Both the position numbers and the translations under genes were made by a program. DNA of 64,000 bases, from assembly GCF_021560175.1 (NCBI RefSeq), contig NZ_CP091110.1, positions 1,044,001 to 1,108,000 of the forward strand. The letters are read 5' to 3'. The notes under the pieces were generated by a model. The model had not been told where the DNA came from, made no database searches, and worked only from the letters and a program-made list of their open reading frames with translations. The first letter of the stretch is position 1. Every line of letters starts with the position of its first letter. Below, piece by piece: positions 55,959-64,000 of this stretch. The stretch is from Neobacillus drentensis. GTDB lineage: Bacteria > Bacillota > Bacilli > Bacillales > Cytobacillaceae.

Positions 55959-57749
55959 TTGAGCAGTATACGCAGATACCTGCAATTTGTTAAGCCGTAT
56001 CGTTTACAAATTTTATGGACGATCATTATCGGTCTTGTGAAATTTTCCATTCCGCTGATTATTCCTATGCTAATCAAATACGTGGTCGATGATATTATTG
56101 GGAATCACAGGCTGTCCCATGACGAAAAGCTTAATAAACTAATGCTCATTTTGGGCGTTATGGTTGTGGTTTTTGTCATACTAAGACCACCGATTGAATA
56201 TTACCGTCAGTACTTTGCTCAATGGACCTCAAGTAAAATTTTATATGATATTCGTGATCAGATGTACACCCATATTCAAAAGCTTAGTTTTCGGTATTTT
56301 TCAAATAACCGTGCTGGAGAAATCATTTCCCGTGTGATTAATGATGTTGAGCAGACGAAGACTTTCGTTATTTCAGGATTAATGAATCTTTGGCTTGATA
56401 TTGCCACGATTGTTATTGCCATTATTTTTATGTTTTATATGAACGTTAAATTAACCGTGGCATCCATTCTGTTATTTCCGTTTTATGCCTTTTCAGTAAG
56501 GTATTTTTTTGGAAACCTTCGGAAATTAACAAGGAATCGCTCGCAAGCCTTAGCCGAAGTACAGAGTTATTTACATGAAAGAGTTCAGGGAATGCCAGTG
56601 ATTAAGAGCTTTGCAATCGAAAAGTTTGAACAAACTCAATTTGATAAGCGGAATAAAAACTTTTTAGAAAAAGCCTTACAGCACACAAGCTGGAACGCCA
56701 AGTCATTTGCAGTAGTTAATACGATTACTGATATCGCACCATTACTTGTAATTGGATACTCGGCCTATCTAGTAATTGAACATCAATTGTCACTTGGAAC
56801 AATGGTTGCTTTTTTTGCCTATATTGATAAATTATATAGTCCCTTAAGAAGACTTGTGAATTCATCGACTACGATCACTCAATCATTTGCCTCAATGGAC
56901 CGGGTATTTGAATTTCTGGACGAGAAATATGACATAGTCGATAAGCCTGGAGCACGAGACTGCGCTAACGTAAAAGGTGATATATCTTTCGAACATGTTT
57001 TCTTTTCTTACGATAAAGAGGATGAGATGGTATTAAAGGACATTCACTTAAATGTTAAAAAAGGGGAGACCATTGCCCTAGTAGGGATGAGCGGGGGAGG
57101 AAAGTCAACGCTCGTTAGTCTCATTCCTCGTTTCTATGATGTAACAAAAGGGAGAATCACTCTAGATGGAGTGGATATCGGCGAATTTAAGGTTCAAACT
57201 CTTAGAGACAACATAGGCGTTGTTTTTCAAGATAATATCTTATTTAGTGAATCCGTTAAAGATAATATTTTATTAGGGAAGCCTGGTGCTTCCGATGAAG
57301 AAGTATATCAAGCAGCTATCGCCGCAAACGCTCATGAGTTTATCTTAAACCTATCAGAAGGGTACAACACTAAAGTTGGGGAACGGGGAGTAAAGCTTTC
57401 AGGCGGTCAAAAACAGCGGGTTGCAATAGCCAGGGTTTTCTTAAAAAATCCTCCTATCTTAATTTTAGATGAAGCTACGTCAGCCTTAGACCTAGAAAGT
57501 GAACATCTCATTCAGGGAGCCTTAGAGGAGCTTGCAAAAGATAGGACCACCTTTATTGTCGCCCACCGCTTATCGACTATAACCCATGCTAATCGGATCG
57601 TCCTAATCGAGCATGGTCAAATTGTCGAGATTGGTACTCATGAAGAATTAATGACTAAACAAGGAAATTATTATAAGTTATTTCAGGTCCAACAGCTTGA
57701 AAATAAAGAAAACTCGCTAAGTGAAGAACTTCAAGGACAAACTAATTAA
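55959..57749 (+). CDS. ygaD: ABC-type exporter, half-transporter with fused ATPase (YgaD-like)
   Basis: 596 residues: six-helix membrane domain (about 15-310), then an ATPase domain (about 340-575) with Walker [10 protein letters not shown], signature LSGGQKQR, Walker [13 protein letters not shown] and switch His in IVAHRLST. MsbA/multidrug-like, expected to act as a homodimer exporting a lipid or hydrophobic compound; substrate unknown. The TTG start at 55959 has GGAGGGG seven bases upstream; the frame is open to 55896 without such a site. Position after ygaC identifies it as YgaD. Confidence 0.88.
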   Translation: MSSIRRYLQFVKPYRLQILWTIIIGLVKFSIPLIIPMLIKYVVDDIIGNHRLSHDEKLNKLMLILGVMVVVFVILRPPIEYYRQYFAQWTSSKILYDIRDQMYTHIQKLSFRYFSNNRAGEIISRVINDVEQTKTFVISGLMNLWLDIATIVIAIIFMFYMNVKLTVASILLFPFYAFSVRYFFGNLRKLTRNRSQALAEVQSYLHERVQGMPVIKSFAIEKFEQTQFDKRNKNFLEKALQHTSWNAKSFAVVNTITDIAPLLVIGYSAYLVIEHQLSLGTMVAFFAYIDKLYSPLRRLVNSSTTITQSFASMDRVFEFLDEKYDIVDKPGARDCANVKGDISFEHVFFSYDKEDEMVLKDIHLNVKKGETIALVGMSGGGKSTLVSLIPRFYDVTKGRITLDGVDIGEFKVQTLRDNIGVVFQDNILFSESVKDNILLGKPGASDEEVYQAAIAANAHEFILNLSEGYNTKVGERGVKLSGGQKQRVAIARVFLKNPPILILDEATSALDLESEHLIQGALEELAKDRTTFIVAHRLSTITHANRIVLIEHGQIVEIGTHEELMTKQGNYYKLFQVQQLENKENSLSEELQGQTN

Positions 57750-57750
57750 A

Positions 57751-57783
57751 AAAGAACCCAAGCAGAAAATGCTTGGGTTCTTC
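57751..57783. terminator. Bidirectional terminator between ygaD and ygaE
   Basis: AAGAACCCAAGCA pairs perfectly with TGCTTGGGTTCTT; A and T tracts flank it for both directions. Confidence 0.9.
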
Positions 57784-57786
57784 GAT

Positions 57787-58860
57787 TTAATCGTGTGTCT
57801 CTTCAACTGACACTTCGTTTTTATGGTAGGAATGAAAGCTGGTTATTAAGGTGTCCAGATGCTCAACCTGTTCTCCGTAATCGATTATGGTGGCGATTAT
57901 TTGCATGGAATGATATAAGTGCGGACTTTCATAATCATCATTTTCTCTTACATGACGTAAATAGAAATCGAATAACTCTTTTTTATCGATGCAATTTGTT
58001 TCTTTGTCACATGAGGAAGGTATAGGGACTTTACCAATAAAGCGAAGTATAACTTGTTCATGATGATAGATTAAACTGTCTAACTGATCCTGAATGCTCT
58101 GTTTAAAGTTCTCAGGAAGCTGTAAAAGTTCATTTTCAAAGCGATGCAGTCTTTTTAAAGTATCCAAGGCTTTTTTGGCTGTCAAATTTAATTGTCGGTA
58201 AATAACCAGCTTTCGAGACCTTTCAAGCTTCACTTTTTTAAAATAACTGCGCTCCTCTTTATACATCGTATACAGCTGCTCCATGGACTGGATGCTGTCT
58301 TTAAAAGTCTTAATATCTGCTTTAAGTAATTGGTGATCATAGTCATGTCTGGTGCTTAATCGGATCCATTTAATAATTTCCTCAGTGGTATTGACAATTT
58401 TAGAGTAAAGTTTATTTTCATACTTGGGCGGCATAAAGATTAAGTTGACCAAAAATGATGAAAATACCCCTATCATAATCGTAGAGAAACGGATACCGGC
58501 AAACTGAATAAAATTACCGCTTTGCAATTCCATGATGGAAATTAAGGTAACCAGTGACAAGCCAATCGTATTCTCTAATTTAAGTTTAAGAATTAATAGG
58601 ATGACGATAATAGCGGCTAATCCAACCACAATAAAGTGATTCCCTAAAAGTAGAACAAAAATGACAGCACACAAAGCACCGATAATATTTCCTTGAATTT
58701 GTTCAATAATGGTTAAATAGGAACGATATATGGTCGGCTGAATCGCAAAGATTGCAGAAATCCCGGCTAAGACAGGGGATGGTGAATGCAGCAGCTGGCC
58801 GATGAATAGGGATAATGCAATGGCTATTCCCGTTTTTAAGATGCGGGCACCTAACTTCAT
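57787..58860 (-). CDS. ygaE: UPF0421/FUSC-like membrane protein (YgaE)
   Basis: 357 residues. N-terminal half with about six short hydrophobic helices (GIAIALSLFIGQLL, GISAIFAIQPTIYRSY, FSSFLVNLIFMPP), C-terminal half a long soluble helical region with a coiled-coil feel. This is the UPF0421/aromatic acid exporter-like family; transport is presumed from the FUSC resemblance and is not shown. GAAAGGA precedes the ATG at 58860. In B. subtilis it is also next to ygaD. Confidence 0.82.
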   Translation of the reverse strand: MKLGARILKTGIAIALSLFIGQLLHSPSPVLAGISAIFAIQPTIYRSYLTIIEQIQGNIIGALCAVIFVLLLGNHFIVVGLAAIIVILLILKLKLENTIGLSLVTLISIMELQSGNFIQFAGIRFSTIMIGVFSSFLVNLIFMPPKYENKLYSKIVNTTEEIIKWIRLSTRHDYDHQLLKADIKTFKDSIQSMEQLYTMYKEERSYFKKVKLERSRKLVIYRQLNLTAKKALDTLKRLHRFENELLQLPENFKQSIQDQLDSLIYHHEQVILRFIGKVPIPSSCDKETNCIDKKELFDFYLRHVRENDDYESPHLYHSMQIIATIIDYGEQVEHLDTLITSFHSYHKNEVSVEETHD

Positions 58861-58989
58861 TTAATTAGTTCCTTTCAAATGTTCGTTTGTCTGCTCAATT
58901 GATAACAAATATGTACTATACAATGTTTACCCTATATTTTCAAGAGATATTATATCAATTTATATATTCAGTTTATATTAAAAAAATGT

Positions 58990-59027
58990 AAAAAAACGTC
59001 CACTGGGAATCAGCGGACGTTTTTTCT
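58990..59027. terminator. Bidirectional terminator-like hairpin
   Basis: AAAAAACGTCCACTG pairs with the downstream GCGGACGTTTTTT arm (one G-T). It lies between the divergent-from-here ygaE start and the convergent gltB end. The 331-bp gap 58861-59191 holds this hairpin and a type A repeat; nothing else was seen. Confidence 0.8.
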
Positions 59028-59039
59028 TAATAGACAGAT

Positions 59040-59186
59040 TGTCTAGCTCCAGCACCCAGCGGCTAGTGTCCTTCGTGCTTCTCCCTACGATAAGTCAACA
59101 TCGAATCGACTCGAGCTCCGTGTTTCCTTTATCTCAGTCGAAGCACTCCAGGCCATACGCCGCTAAACGGGTGCTTACGCTTTTCT
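59040..59186 (+). repeat. Type A hairpin repeat, copy 2, uninterrupted
   Basis: About 147 bp from TGTCTAGCTCCAGCACCCAG to GGGTGCTTACGCTTTTCT. AGCACCC pairs with GGGTGCT and AGCGGC with GCCGCT. Compared with copy 1 (46571-46846) the central junction CCGTGT-TTCCTTTATC is continuous here. It ends six bases from the gltB stop codon and may act as its terminator on the minus strand. Confidence 0.87.
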
Positions 59187-59191
59187 AATCA

Positions 59192-62100
59192 TCATTCTGT
59201 AGAAACAGATGGATCTGCCTGCTCTTTTACAGGAAGAATTTGTACAAAGTGATTTTCTGGATTTACTAGTAGGTTTCTAAGCTGTTCTGCCTCTTCAGTT
59301 TGACCATTTTGAGCCAGTAGAGCAGTATATTGACCTAATAGTTCATTAATATCTTTTTTGCCATTTTCGTCTAAATTAACTACAGAAACTTTAGCACCTT
59401 TTGCAACACGGCGTTGAATAGCCTCTTTGGTTAGACCCATTTCAGGCTGCTGACGGACATATACAACTCCACCAGTCATACCTGCGCAAATCCATGGTCC
59501 TGGATCACCGAGAACAAGGCCGCGGCCATTTGTCATATATTCAAAGGCAAAACCTTTGATATTTGCATTTGCTCCAATATTTCCAGCTTCTTTCTCTGGG
59601 AGAGGCTTGTTTAGAGCACCACCAATAATTAAATCAGCCCCAGAAAGACGGATTCCTGCACGAGCATCAGCATTTCCTTGAGCAACAAGAAGACCTTTTT
59701 GAGCACCGTAACCGAACCCTTTACCAACTGAACCATTGAGATAACGGCCATTTTTACCTTTAGACTTAAGGACATGAATATTACCGCCGAAGGAAGTTTT
59801 TCCTACGCCATCTTGACCTCCGCCATTAACAGTAATTTCAATTCCTTCACTGTTATAAGCACCTAGTCCATTACCAGGGATAGAGCCTTCCTTATATTTG
59901 AGCTGAACAGGTGCCAGCTGCTTATAGGAACCATCTAATCTGCCGCGGACGCGGTGGCAGGATACCCGGCTGCCTAATACTCTTTGTTCAGATGTTACAC
60001 TTAGGAACTCACGTGATGAATGAAGTTGATCTACACTTGCATCAAGATATTCCGCACCTGCAGCCACCTGCATTTGAACTTCTTCCATTGATTTTGAAGC
60101 TTCAACTTTTGCAAATTGACCAATTTCAAGCGATTTTAACAGGTAAGAAAGGTCTAGTTGATTATCTCCCTTAATCTGTTCTAGTAGTTCAGAATGGCCA
60201 ACTGCATCTTGTAAATTTTTAATCCCCAATGAAGCAGCAAGGGCTTTTAATTCGGAACCAAATGCAGTAAAGAGATTCATAATTCCTTGAACAGCTAAAT
60301 CGAATTGTCTAGGAACAAAACGACGTAGTCCATGGTCTTTTGCCTGAGCTTCTGTTTCGATCTGGGTAGCAATACCAACATGGCAAGTATCCAAATGACA
60401 GCCGCGGCAAGTTGTACAACCAATTGAAAGCATCGCTAATGTACCGAATCCAACACGGTTAGCGCCTAAAAGCATAATTTTGATAACATCATTTGCACTC
60501 TTCATACCGCCATCTGCCCAAATTTCTACTTTTTGGCGAAGTCCGCTTTCTAGTAGGGCATTGTGAGCTGCTTTAACCCCGATTTCAACAGGTAAACCAA
60601 CATATTGAAGGGCATGGATTCTAGCCGCACCTGTACCGCCATCAAAGCCGCTTAGTGTGATGATATCTGCACCAGCTTTAGCAATACCGACTGCAATAGT
60701 ACCGATATTAGGTACGACAGGTACTTTAACCGCAATTTTAGCTTGGTCATTGGCTGTTTTTAATTCTAAAATCATTTGTGCCAAATCTTCAATTGAATAG
60801 ATATCATGGTTATTAGATGGTGAGATTAAATCAGATCCGAGTGTTGCGTTACGTGCGGCTGCAACCTTCGCTGTAACCTTAGATCCAGGTAAGTGTCCGC
60901 CTTCACCAGGTTTTGCACCCTGACCAATTTTAATTTCTAATAGGTTTGAAGAATTTAACAGTTCCGCATTTACTCCAAAACGGCCGGAAGCAATTTGCTG
61001 TCCTCTTGTTTTAGGATATTTGCCTAGCATATCCTTAATTTCTCCGCCTTCACCATTCAAACTCACCATATTCAACCGATCAGCACCCTCGGCATATGCT
61101 CTAAAGGCAATTTCGTTTTGCGAGCCAAATGACATGGAAGAAATTAAGAATGGTAAATCATGTTCTCCGACACGAAGATCCACTTCTTCTGGTGATACTT
61201 GTTTGCTACTCTTTTTAAGTGATACCAGATGACGAATTGTAGTCGGATTTTGCTCTTCCTGCTCAGTAATTTTATCCCGATATGCATTGTAGTCACCGGT
61301 AGAAGCAACTTCACCAATGGCTTTCCAAATACGAGGGAAGAGGTGGAACGTTTTGCCGACTCTTTCTTTATCATTCTGGTAATCTGCTGCTCTTTTGATA
61401 GAATCCTGCTTCATTGCTTCGAAATCCATTTTGATTTCATTTGAACCAAAGAAGTTTACGATGTTTAATACTTTGGCAACTTCATCATGTAACCCAATAC
61501 TTGAATACAGTCTGCCGTATCCGCGCAGCTCGTGAATTCCAATCGTAGATATGACCTTTTCTAACCCTTTTGTTAAAGCGCCATATAGGTTTATTAACGG
61601 CTTAGTTGTTTCATCTTGAACCGTTAAGAACATGTAATATGGGCTAATCAAATCTGCTCCTAAACCGAATACTGTAATAACGTCATGAAGCGAACGAATC
61701 GATGCTGAACGTAATAGTAAAGAACATTCTCTTCTTAACTCAGCTTTTACTAATGCTTGATCAATCGCAGAAGTTGCTAAATGTGAATCAATCCAGTAGG
61801 AATCTTCTTGATGTGCTTTCGCATCATCAAGGATCAGCAGTGTTTTACCAGCTTGAACCGCTTGAACTGCTTCATTTGCCAGTCTTTCTAATGCCTCATT
61901 TAATTTTTCGTTTGCAGCAAAAGTAGTAGAAATAAAGGCAGCTAATTTCTGCTCTTGGAAATATTGGACTAACTGATCAAAGCTAGGCTGTCCGATGTCT
62001 TCTGCACAGTTGAAACCAGCTTTTCCTTCTAATAATAGCGGAGTTGTAAGCTCAATAACCGCATTTGCCTTCTCATCAGAAAACAAAACTGGCCGTTTCC

Positions 62101-63676
62101 CAATGATAACACGGGTAGAGAAGTGCTCTGTTTCACGGTCACGGTCAATAGCAGGATTCGTTACCACGGCAACACTTTCTTTAATATAGTCAGCGATATT
62201 AACACGTTCAGGGTTTAGTGCTGCAAGCGGTGCGTCATGACCTAGTGAACGAATAGGCTCTATACCTTTTTCGGCCATCTGTTCAATTAGTTGAATATGA
62301 TCACGTTCCCAGCCGAATGCTTTATATTGTCCATTGTGAATTTTATCTGGATAACTCATTGTAACGGTTTTATTTAAGGTTGGAGGCTGAAGTCTTACTC
62401 TTGATCCACTTAAGCTTAAGCGGTTATTGAAACGATTGTATACTTCATTTTGGTAACGATTTTGCTCATAAACGTCCAATGTATCACCATTCCATTTAAA
62501 CCCAACCTTCTCACCAGGGGCTAATGGTTTTGGATCATTGACATATTCACTTGAAGGAATAATTCCAGGTTCAGAGGAGAAAAGATAAGAGCTTTCGGTT
62601 TCAAGCATCCATAGTGGACGTAAACCTAATGCATCCACACTAAATACTGCCTCATCACCATAGCGGGAGATAATTCCTGCTGGTCCTTGAGCAAAATGTC
62701 CCCATGCCTCACGAAGATACGTATATAAATCCTGAAGATGTTCAGGGTATGCCTTGATTTCATTTATGATTGGCGGGAACAAAAGATCCATTGTTTCAAA
62801 TAAAGAATATCCGTGACGAGAGATTAGTGTCTCCATTGTACGGCTTAAATCTTGGGAATCACTTCCGTCTTTCACTAAAGGTACTCCGATCATCCGTGCT
62901 TCGTCACGAAGTTTTGCAATTGTATTAATCTCGCCATTGTGACCTAGTACACTAAATGGCTGTACGCGGAAAAAGCTTGATAGAGTATTAGTTGAATAAC
63001 GATTATGTCCTAGTGTCATAGTTGAAGCGACAAGTGGATTCGCTAAGTCATGATAGTAACGAGGCAAAATATCTCCTGCACCCATTACTTTATAAACGAC
63101 ATGATTTTGACTAAGTGATGCGACATGAACCTGCTCGTTTGTCTCAAAGTCAATAAGAGCTTCAAATAGGTTCTTGGTCAGTTCCTGGCCTTCTTTTGTC
63201 GAAACACAGGCGAATTGCCAGAACACTGGGTTTTCTTGGATGGCAATTGGACCTAGTGCTGAAGAATCTGTAACTTTATCTGTTTCAAAAACTAAGGTAA
63301 GCTCGTATTTTTCAAGCTTTTTTTGTAGTTCTAGTTTGGTAGACTCCCAGTTAACTTGTTGGCTGATGAAAACATGACCAACAGCAAAATTCTTTTGGTC
63401 TACAAGGTTTGCCTCAATGTCTGCTGCGGAGAGTTTTTGTTTCCAAAGTTTCGTTGGAATATCCATATGGATCCCAACACCATCACCTTCACCGTTAATA
63501 AAACCAGCACGATGGTTCATTGTAACAAGGGCTTCTATACAGTCAAAAATATTTTTTCTTGTTGGGATTTTGCTTTTTTCAAGACAAGCAACAATTCCAC
63601 AGGCATCATGTTCTTGCTTATGGAAATCTTTAAATAGGGAAGGGGTCCAGTTTTGTGACATTATATTTGGCTTCAT
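59192..63676 (-). CDS. gltB: Glutamate synthase, large subunit
   Basis: 1494 residues; makes two glutamates from glutamine and 2-oxoglutarate. N-terminal glutamine amidotransferase with Cys26 in HDACGIVACLEK exposed after removal of a 25-residue propeptide; central domain (about 440-750); FMN-binding synthase barrel (about 800-1190; GGTGAARIHALQYVGLPVEIG); 3Fe-4S cluster Cys1087, Cys1093 and Cys1098 with an extra Cys1090; C-terminal GXGXG beta-helix (about 1230-1460). It differs from B. subtilis GltA in its N-terminal region. No small subunit gene (gltD) follows. An AGGAGGTG site lies 22 bases before the ATG, unusually far. Confidence 0.93.
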   Translation of the reverse strand: MKPNIMSQNWTPSLFKDFHKQEHDACGIVACLEKSKIPTRKNIFDCIEALVTMNHRAGFINGEGDGVGIHMDIPTKLWKQKLSAADIEANLVDQKNFAVGHVFISQQVNWESTKLELQKKLEKYELTLVFETDKVTDSSALGPIAIQENPVFWQFACVSTKEGQELTKNLFEALIDFETNEQVHVASLSQNHVVYKVMGAGDILPRYYHDLANPLVASTMTLGHNRYSTNTLSSFFRVQPFSVLGHNGEINTIAKLRDEARMIGVPLVKDGSDSQDLSRTMETLISRHGYSLFETMDLLFPPIINEIKAYPEHLQDLYTYLREAWGHFAQGPAGIISRYGDEAVFSVDALGLRPLWMLETESSYLFSSEPGIIPSSEYVNDPKPLAPGEKVGFKWNGDTLDVYEQNRYQNEVYNRFNNRLSLSGSRVRLQPPTLNKTVTMSYPDKIHNGQYKAFGWERDHIQLIEQMAEKGIEPIRSLGHDAPLAALNPERVNIADYIKESVAVVTNPAIDRDRETEHFSTRVIIGKRPVLFSDEKANAVIELTTPLLLEGKAGFNCAEDIGQPSFDQLVQYFQEQKLAAFISTTFAANEKLNEALERLANEAVQAVQAGKTLLILDDAKAHQEDSYWIDSHLATSAIDQALVKAELRRECSLLLRSASIRSLHDVITVFGLGADLISPYYMFLTVQDETTKPLINLYGALTKGLEKVISTIGIHELRGYGRLYSSIGLHDEVAKVLNIVNFFGSNEIKMDFEAMKQDSIKRAADYQNDKERVGKTFHLFPRIWKAIGEVASTGDYNAYRDKITEQEEQNPTTIRHLVSLKKSSKQVSPEEVDLRVGEHDLPFLISSMSFGSQNEIAFRAYAEGADRLNMVSLNGEGGEIKDMLGKYPKTRGQQIASGRFGVNAELLNSSNLLEIKIGQGAKPGEGGHLPGSKVTAKVAAARNATLGSDLISPSNNHDIYSIEDLAQMILELKTANDQAKIAVKVPVVPNIGTIAVGIAKAGADIITLSGFDGGTGAARIHALQYVGLPVEIGVKAAHNALLESGLRQKVEIWADGGMKSANDVIKIMLLGANRVGFGTLAMLSIGCTTCRGCHLDTCHVGIATQIETEAQAKDHGLRRFVPRQFDLAVQGIMNLFTAFGSELKALAASLGIKNLQDAVGHSELLEQIKGDNQLDLSYLLKSLEIGQFAKVEASKSMEEVQMQVAAGAEYLDASVDQLHSSREFLSVTSEQRVLGSRVSCHRVRGRLDGSYKQLAPVQLKYKEGSIPGNGLGAYNSEGIEITVNGGGQDGVGKTSFGGNIHVLKSKGKNGRYLNGSVGKGFGYGAQKGLLVAQGNADARAGIRLSGADLIIGGALNKPLPEKEAGNIGANANIKGFAFEYMTNGRGLVLGDPGPWICAGMTGGVVYVRQQPEMGLTKEAIQRRVAKGAKVSVVNLDENGKKDINELLGQYTALLAQNGQTEEAEQLRNLLVNPENHFVQILPVKEQADPSVSTE

Positions 63677-63801
63677 CGGGTCACCGTTAAAGCCGTTTCA
63701 CCTCCTAGAAACTTTTGGATTATGAGTCTACTTGCAGAATGAATTTATTAACTTTTTATTTAGGTGAAAGTTAAAGATTCAAGAAAAGAAATAATAAGCT
63801 T

Positions 63802-63830
63802 ATATTATCACAAGAATTTTCAGAAATCAA
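63802..63830 (-). promoter_or_regulatory. Putative SigA promoter of gltB
   Basis: Read on the minus strand TTGATT (63830-63825) and TAATAT (63807-63802) have a 17-bp spacer, about 125 bases before the start codon. The 324-bp stretch 63677-64000 holds this promoter, the distant ribosome binding site (63699-63706), a cre site and a terminator of the next gene upstream. Confidence 0.55.
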
Positions 63831-63899
63831 ATAAATATACATTATTTTGGATAAAAAAGTGCACTAAAAATTATGCAAATTCAGGAAGAAACATGTTGA

Positions 63900-63913
63900 T
63901 GTAAACGTTTTCA
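63900..63913 (-). promoter_or_regulatory. CcpA cre site upstream of gltB
   Basis: TGTAAACGTTTTCA matches the cre consensus fully. It lies about 70 bp upstream of the putative gltB -35 box, so it suits activation rather than blockage. Glucose-dependent expression of glutamate synthase is established in B. subtilis; direct CcpA control here is inference. Confidence 0.6.
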
Positions 63914-63921
63914 TCAGTATT

Positions 63922-63955
63922 CAAAAAATAAAAGGGAGTGTTTACCACTCCCTTT
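63922..63955 (-). terminator. Terminator of a minus-strand gene entering from the right edge
   Basis: On the minus strand AAAGGGAGTG pairs with CACTCCCTTT and is followed by TATTTTTTGA. It points to a gene upstream of gltB whose end is at or beyond the window edge. Confidence 0.75.
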
Positions 63956-63975
63956 GGTGCATAAAAAATGCATAA

Positions 63976-63999
63976 TTATTCGGATTTTAGTGAAGAAAA
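63976..63999 (-). CDS. Possible C-terminal end of a gene beyond the window
   Basis: A minus-strand frame reads FSSLKSE and stops at TAA (63978-63976), 21 bp before the terminator. Only seven codons are visible, so the call rests on the terminator position and frame; no product can be named. Confidence 0.3.
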   Translation of the reverse strand, partial: FSSLKSE

Positions 64000-64000
64000 T

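Overview
The window looks like a chromosomal segment of an aerobic, spore-forming member of the Bacillaceae (Bacillus or Neobacillus-like). The base composition is AT-rich, and strong AGGAGG-type ribosome binding sites and frequent TTG/GTG starts are typical. Spore genes (sspE, sspK, yfhD, yfhE), AhrC-type ARG boxes, CcpA cre sites and an S-box (SAM-I) riboswitch are present. The run yfhD-yfhE-recX-yfhH-sspK-yfhJ-yfhP-mutY-yfhS-fabL-sspE-ygaB-ygaC-ygaD-ygaE follows, with gaps, the order I recall from Bacillus subtilis. No rRNA, tRNA, CRISPR, prophage or transposase gene was seen.

Region by region. 1-6015: proline catabolism (tail of proline dehydrogenase, P5C dehydrogenase, PutP symporter), then an NtrC-like regulator that has lost the residues needed to work with sigma-54, and a MobA-like nucleotidyltransferase. 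6157-11219: SelO, a soluble PAS histidine kinase, two paralogous double-MpsC (DUF2294) proteins and a HesB-like protein. 11290-15771: a catabolic operon with a cre site over its promoter (IclR regulator, acylating acetaldehyde dehydrogenase, 4-hydroxy-2-oxovalerate aldolase, GntP permease). 15993-20570: branched-chain aminotransferase, a PanE-like reductase and a polar amino acid ABC transporter. 20923-26442: a histidine kinase-STAS fusion, a small acidic protein, the DtpT peptide transporter, a PAS-GGDEF cyclase and a TipA/Mta-like MerR regulator. 26674-32293: a five-gene dipeptide/oligopeptide ABC transporter, followed by 52-bp tandem repeats. 32628-33934: aroK-aroD. 34026-46498: the complete route to arginine from glutamate (argCJBD-carAB-argF, then argG and argH), both parts with ARG boxes. 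46571-48370: nested repeat elements, then a SAM riboswitch controlling homoserine dehydrogenase. 48428-58860: the yfh/yga block of spore, DNA repair and lipid genes. 59192-63676: a large glutamate synthase on the minus strand.

Much of the content revolves around amino acids. Proline is degraded to glutamate, GltB makes glutamate, glutamate feeds the arginine operon, and peptide and amino acid transporters import more. Carbon status enters through three cre-like sites, arginine status through ARG boxes, and methionine/SAM status through the riboswitch.

The items most worth a second look are a two-type family of dispersed hairpin repeats (one copy interrupted by another, with compensatory base changes), the regulator with a degenerate AAA+ domain, the kinase-STAS fusion, the kinase/double-MpsC cluster, and the aldolase/GntP catabolic operon that lacks any recognisable upstream enzymes. 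All calls rest on reading the sequence and recalling families; no database search was run.
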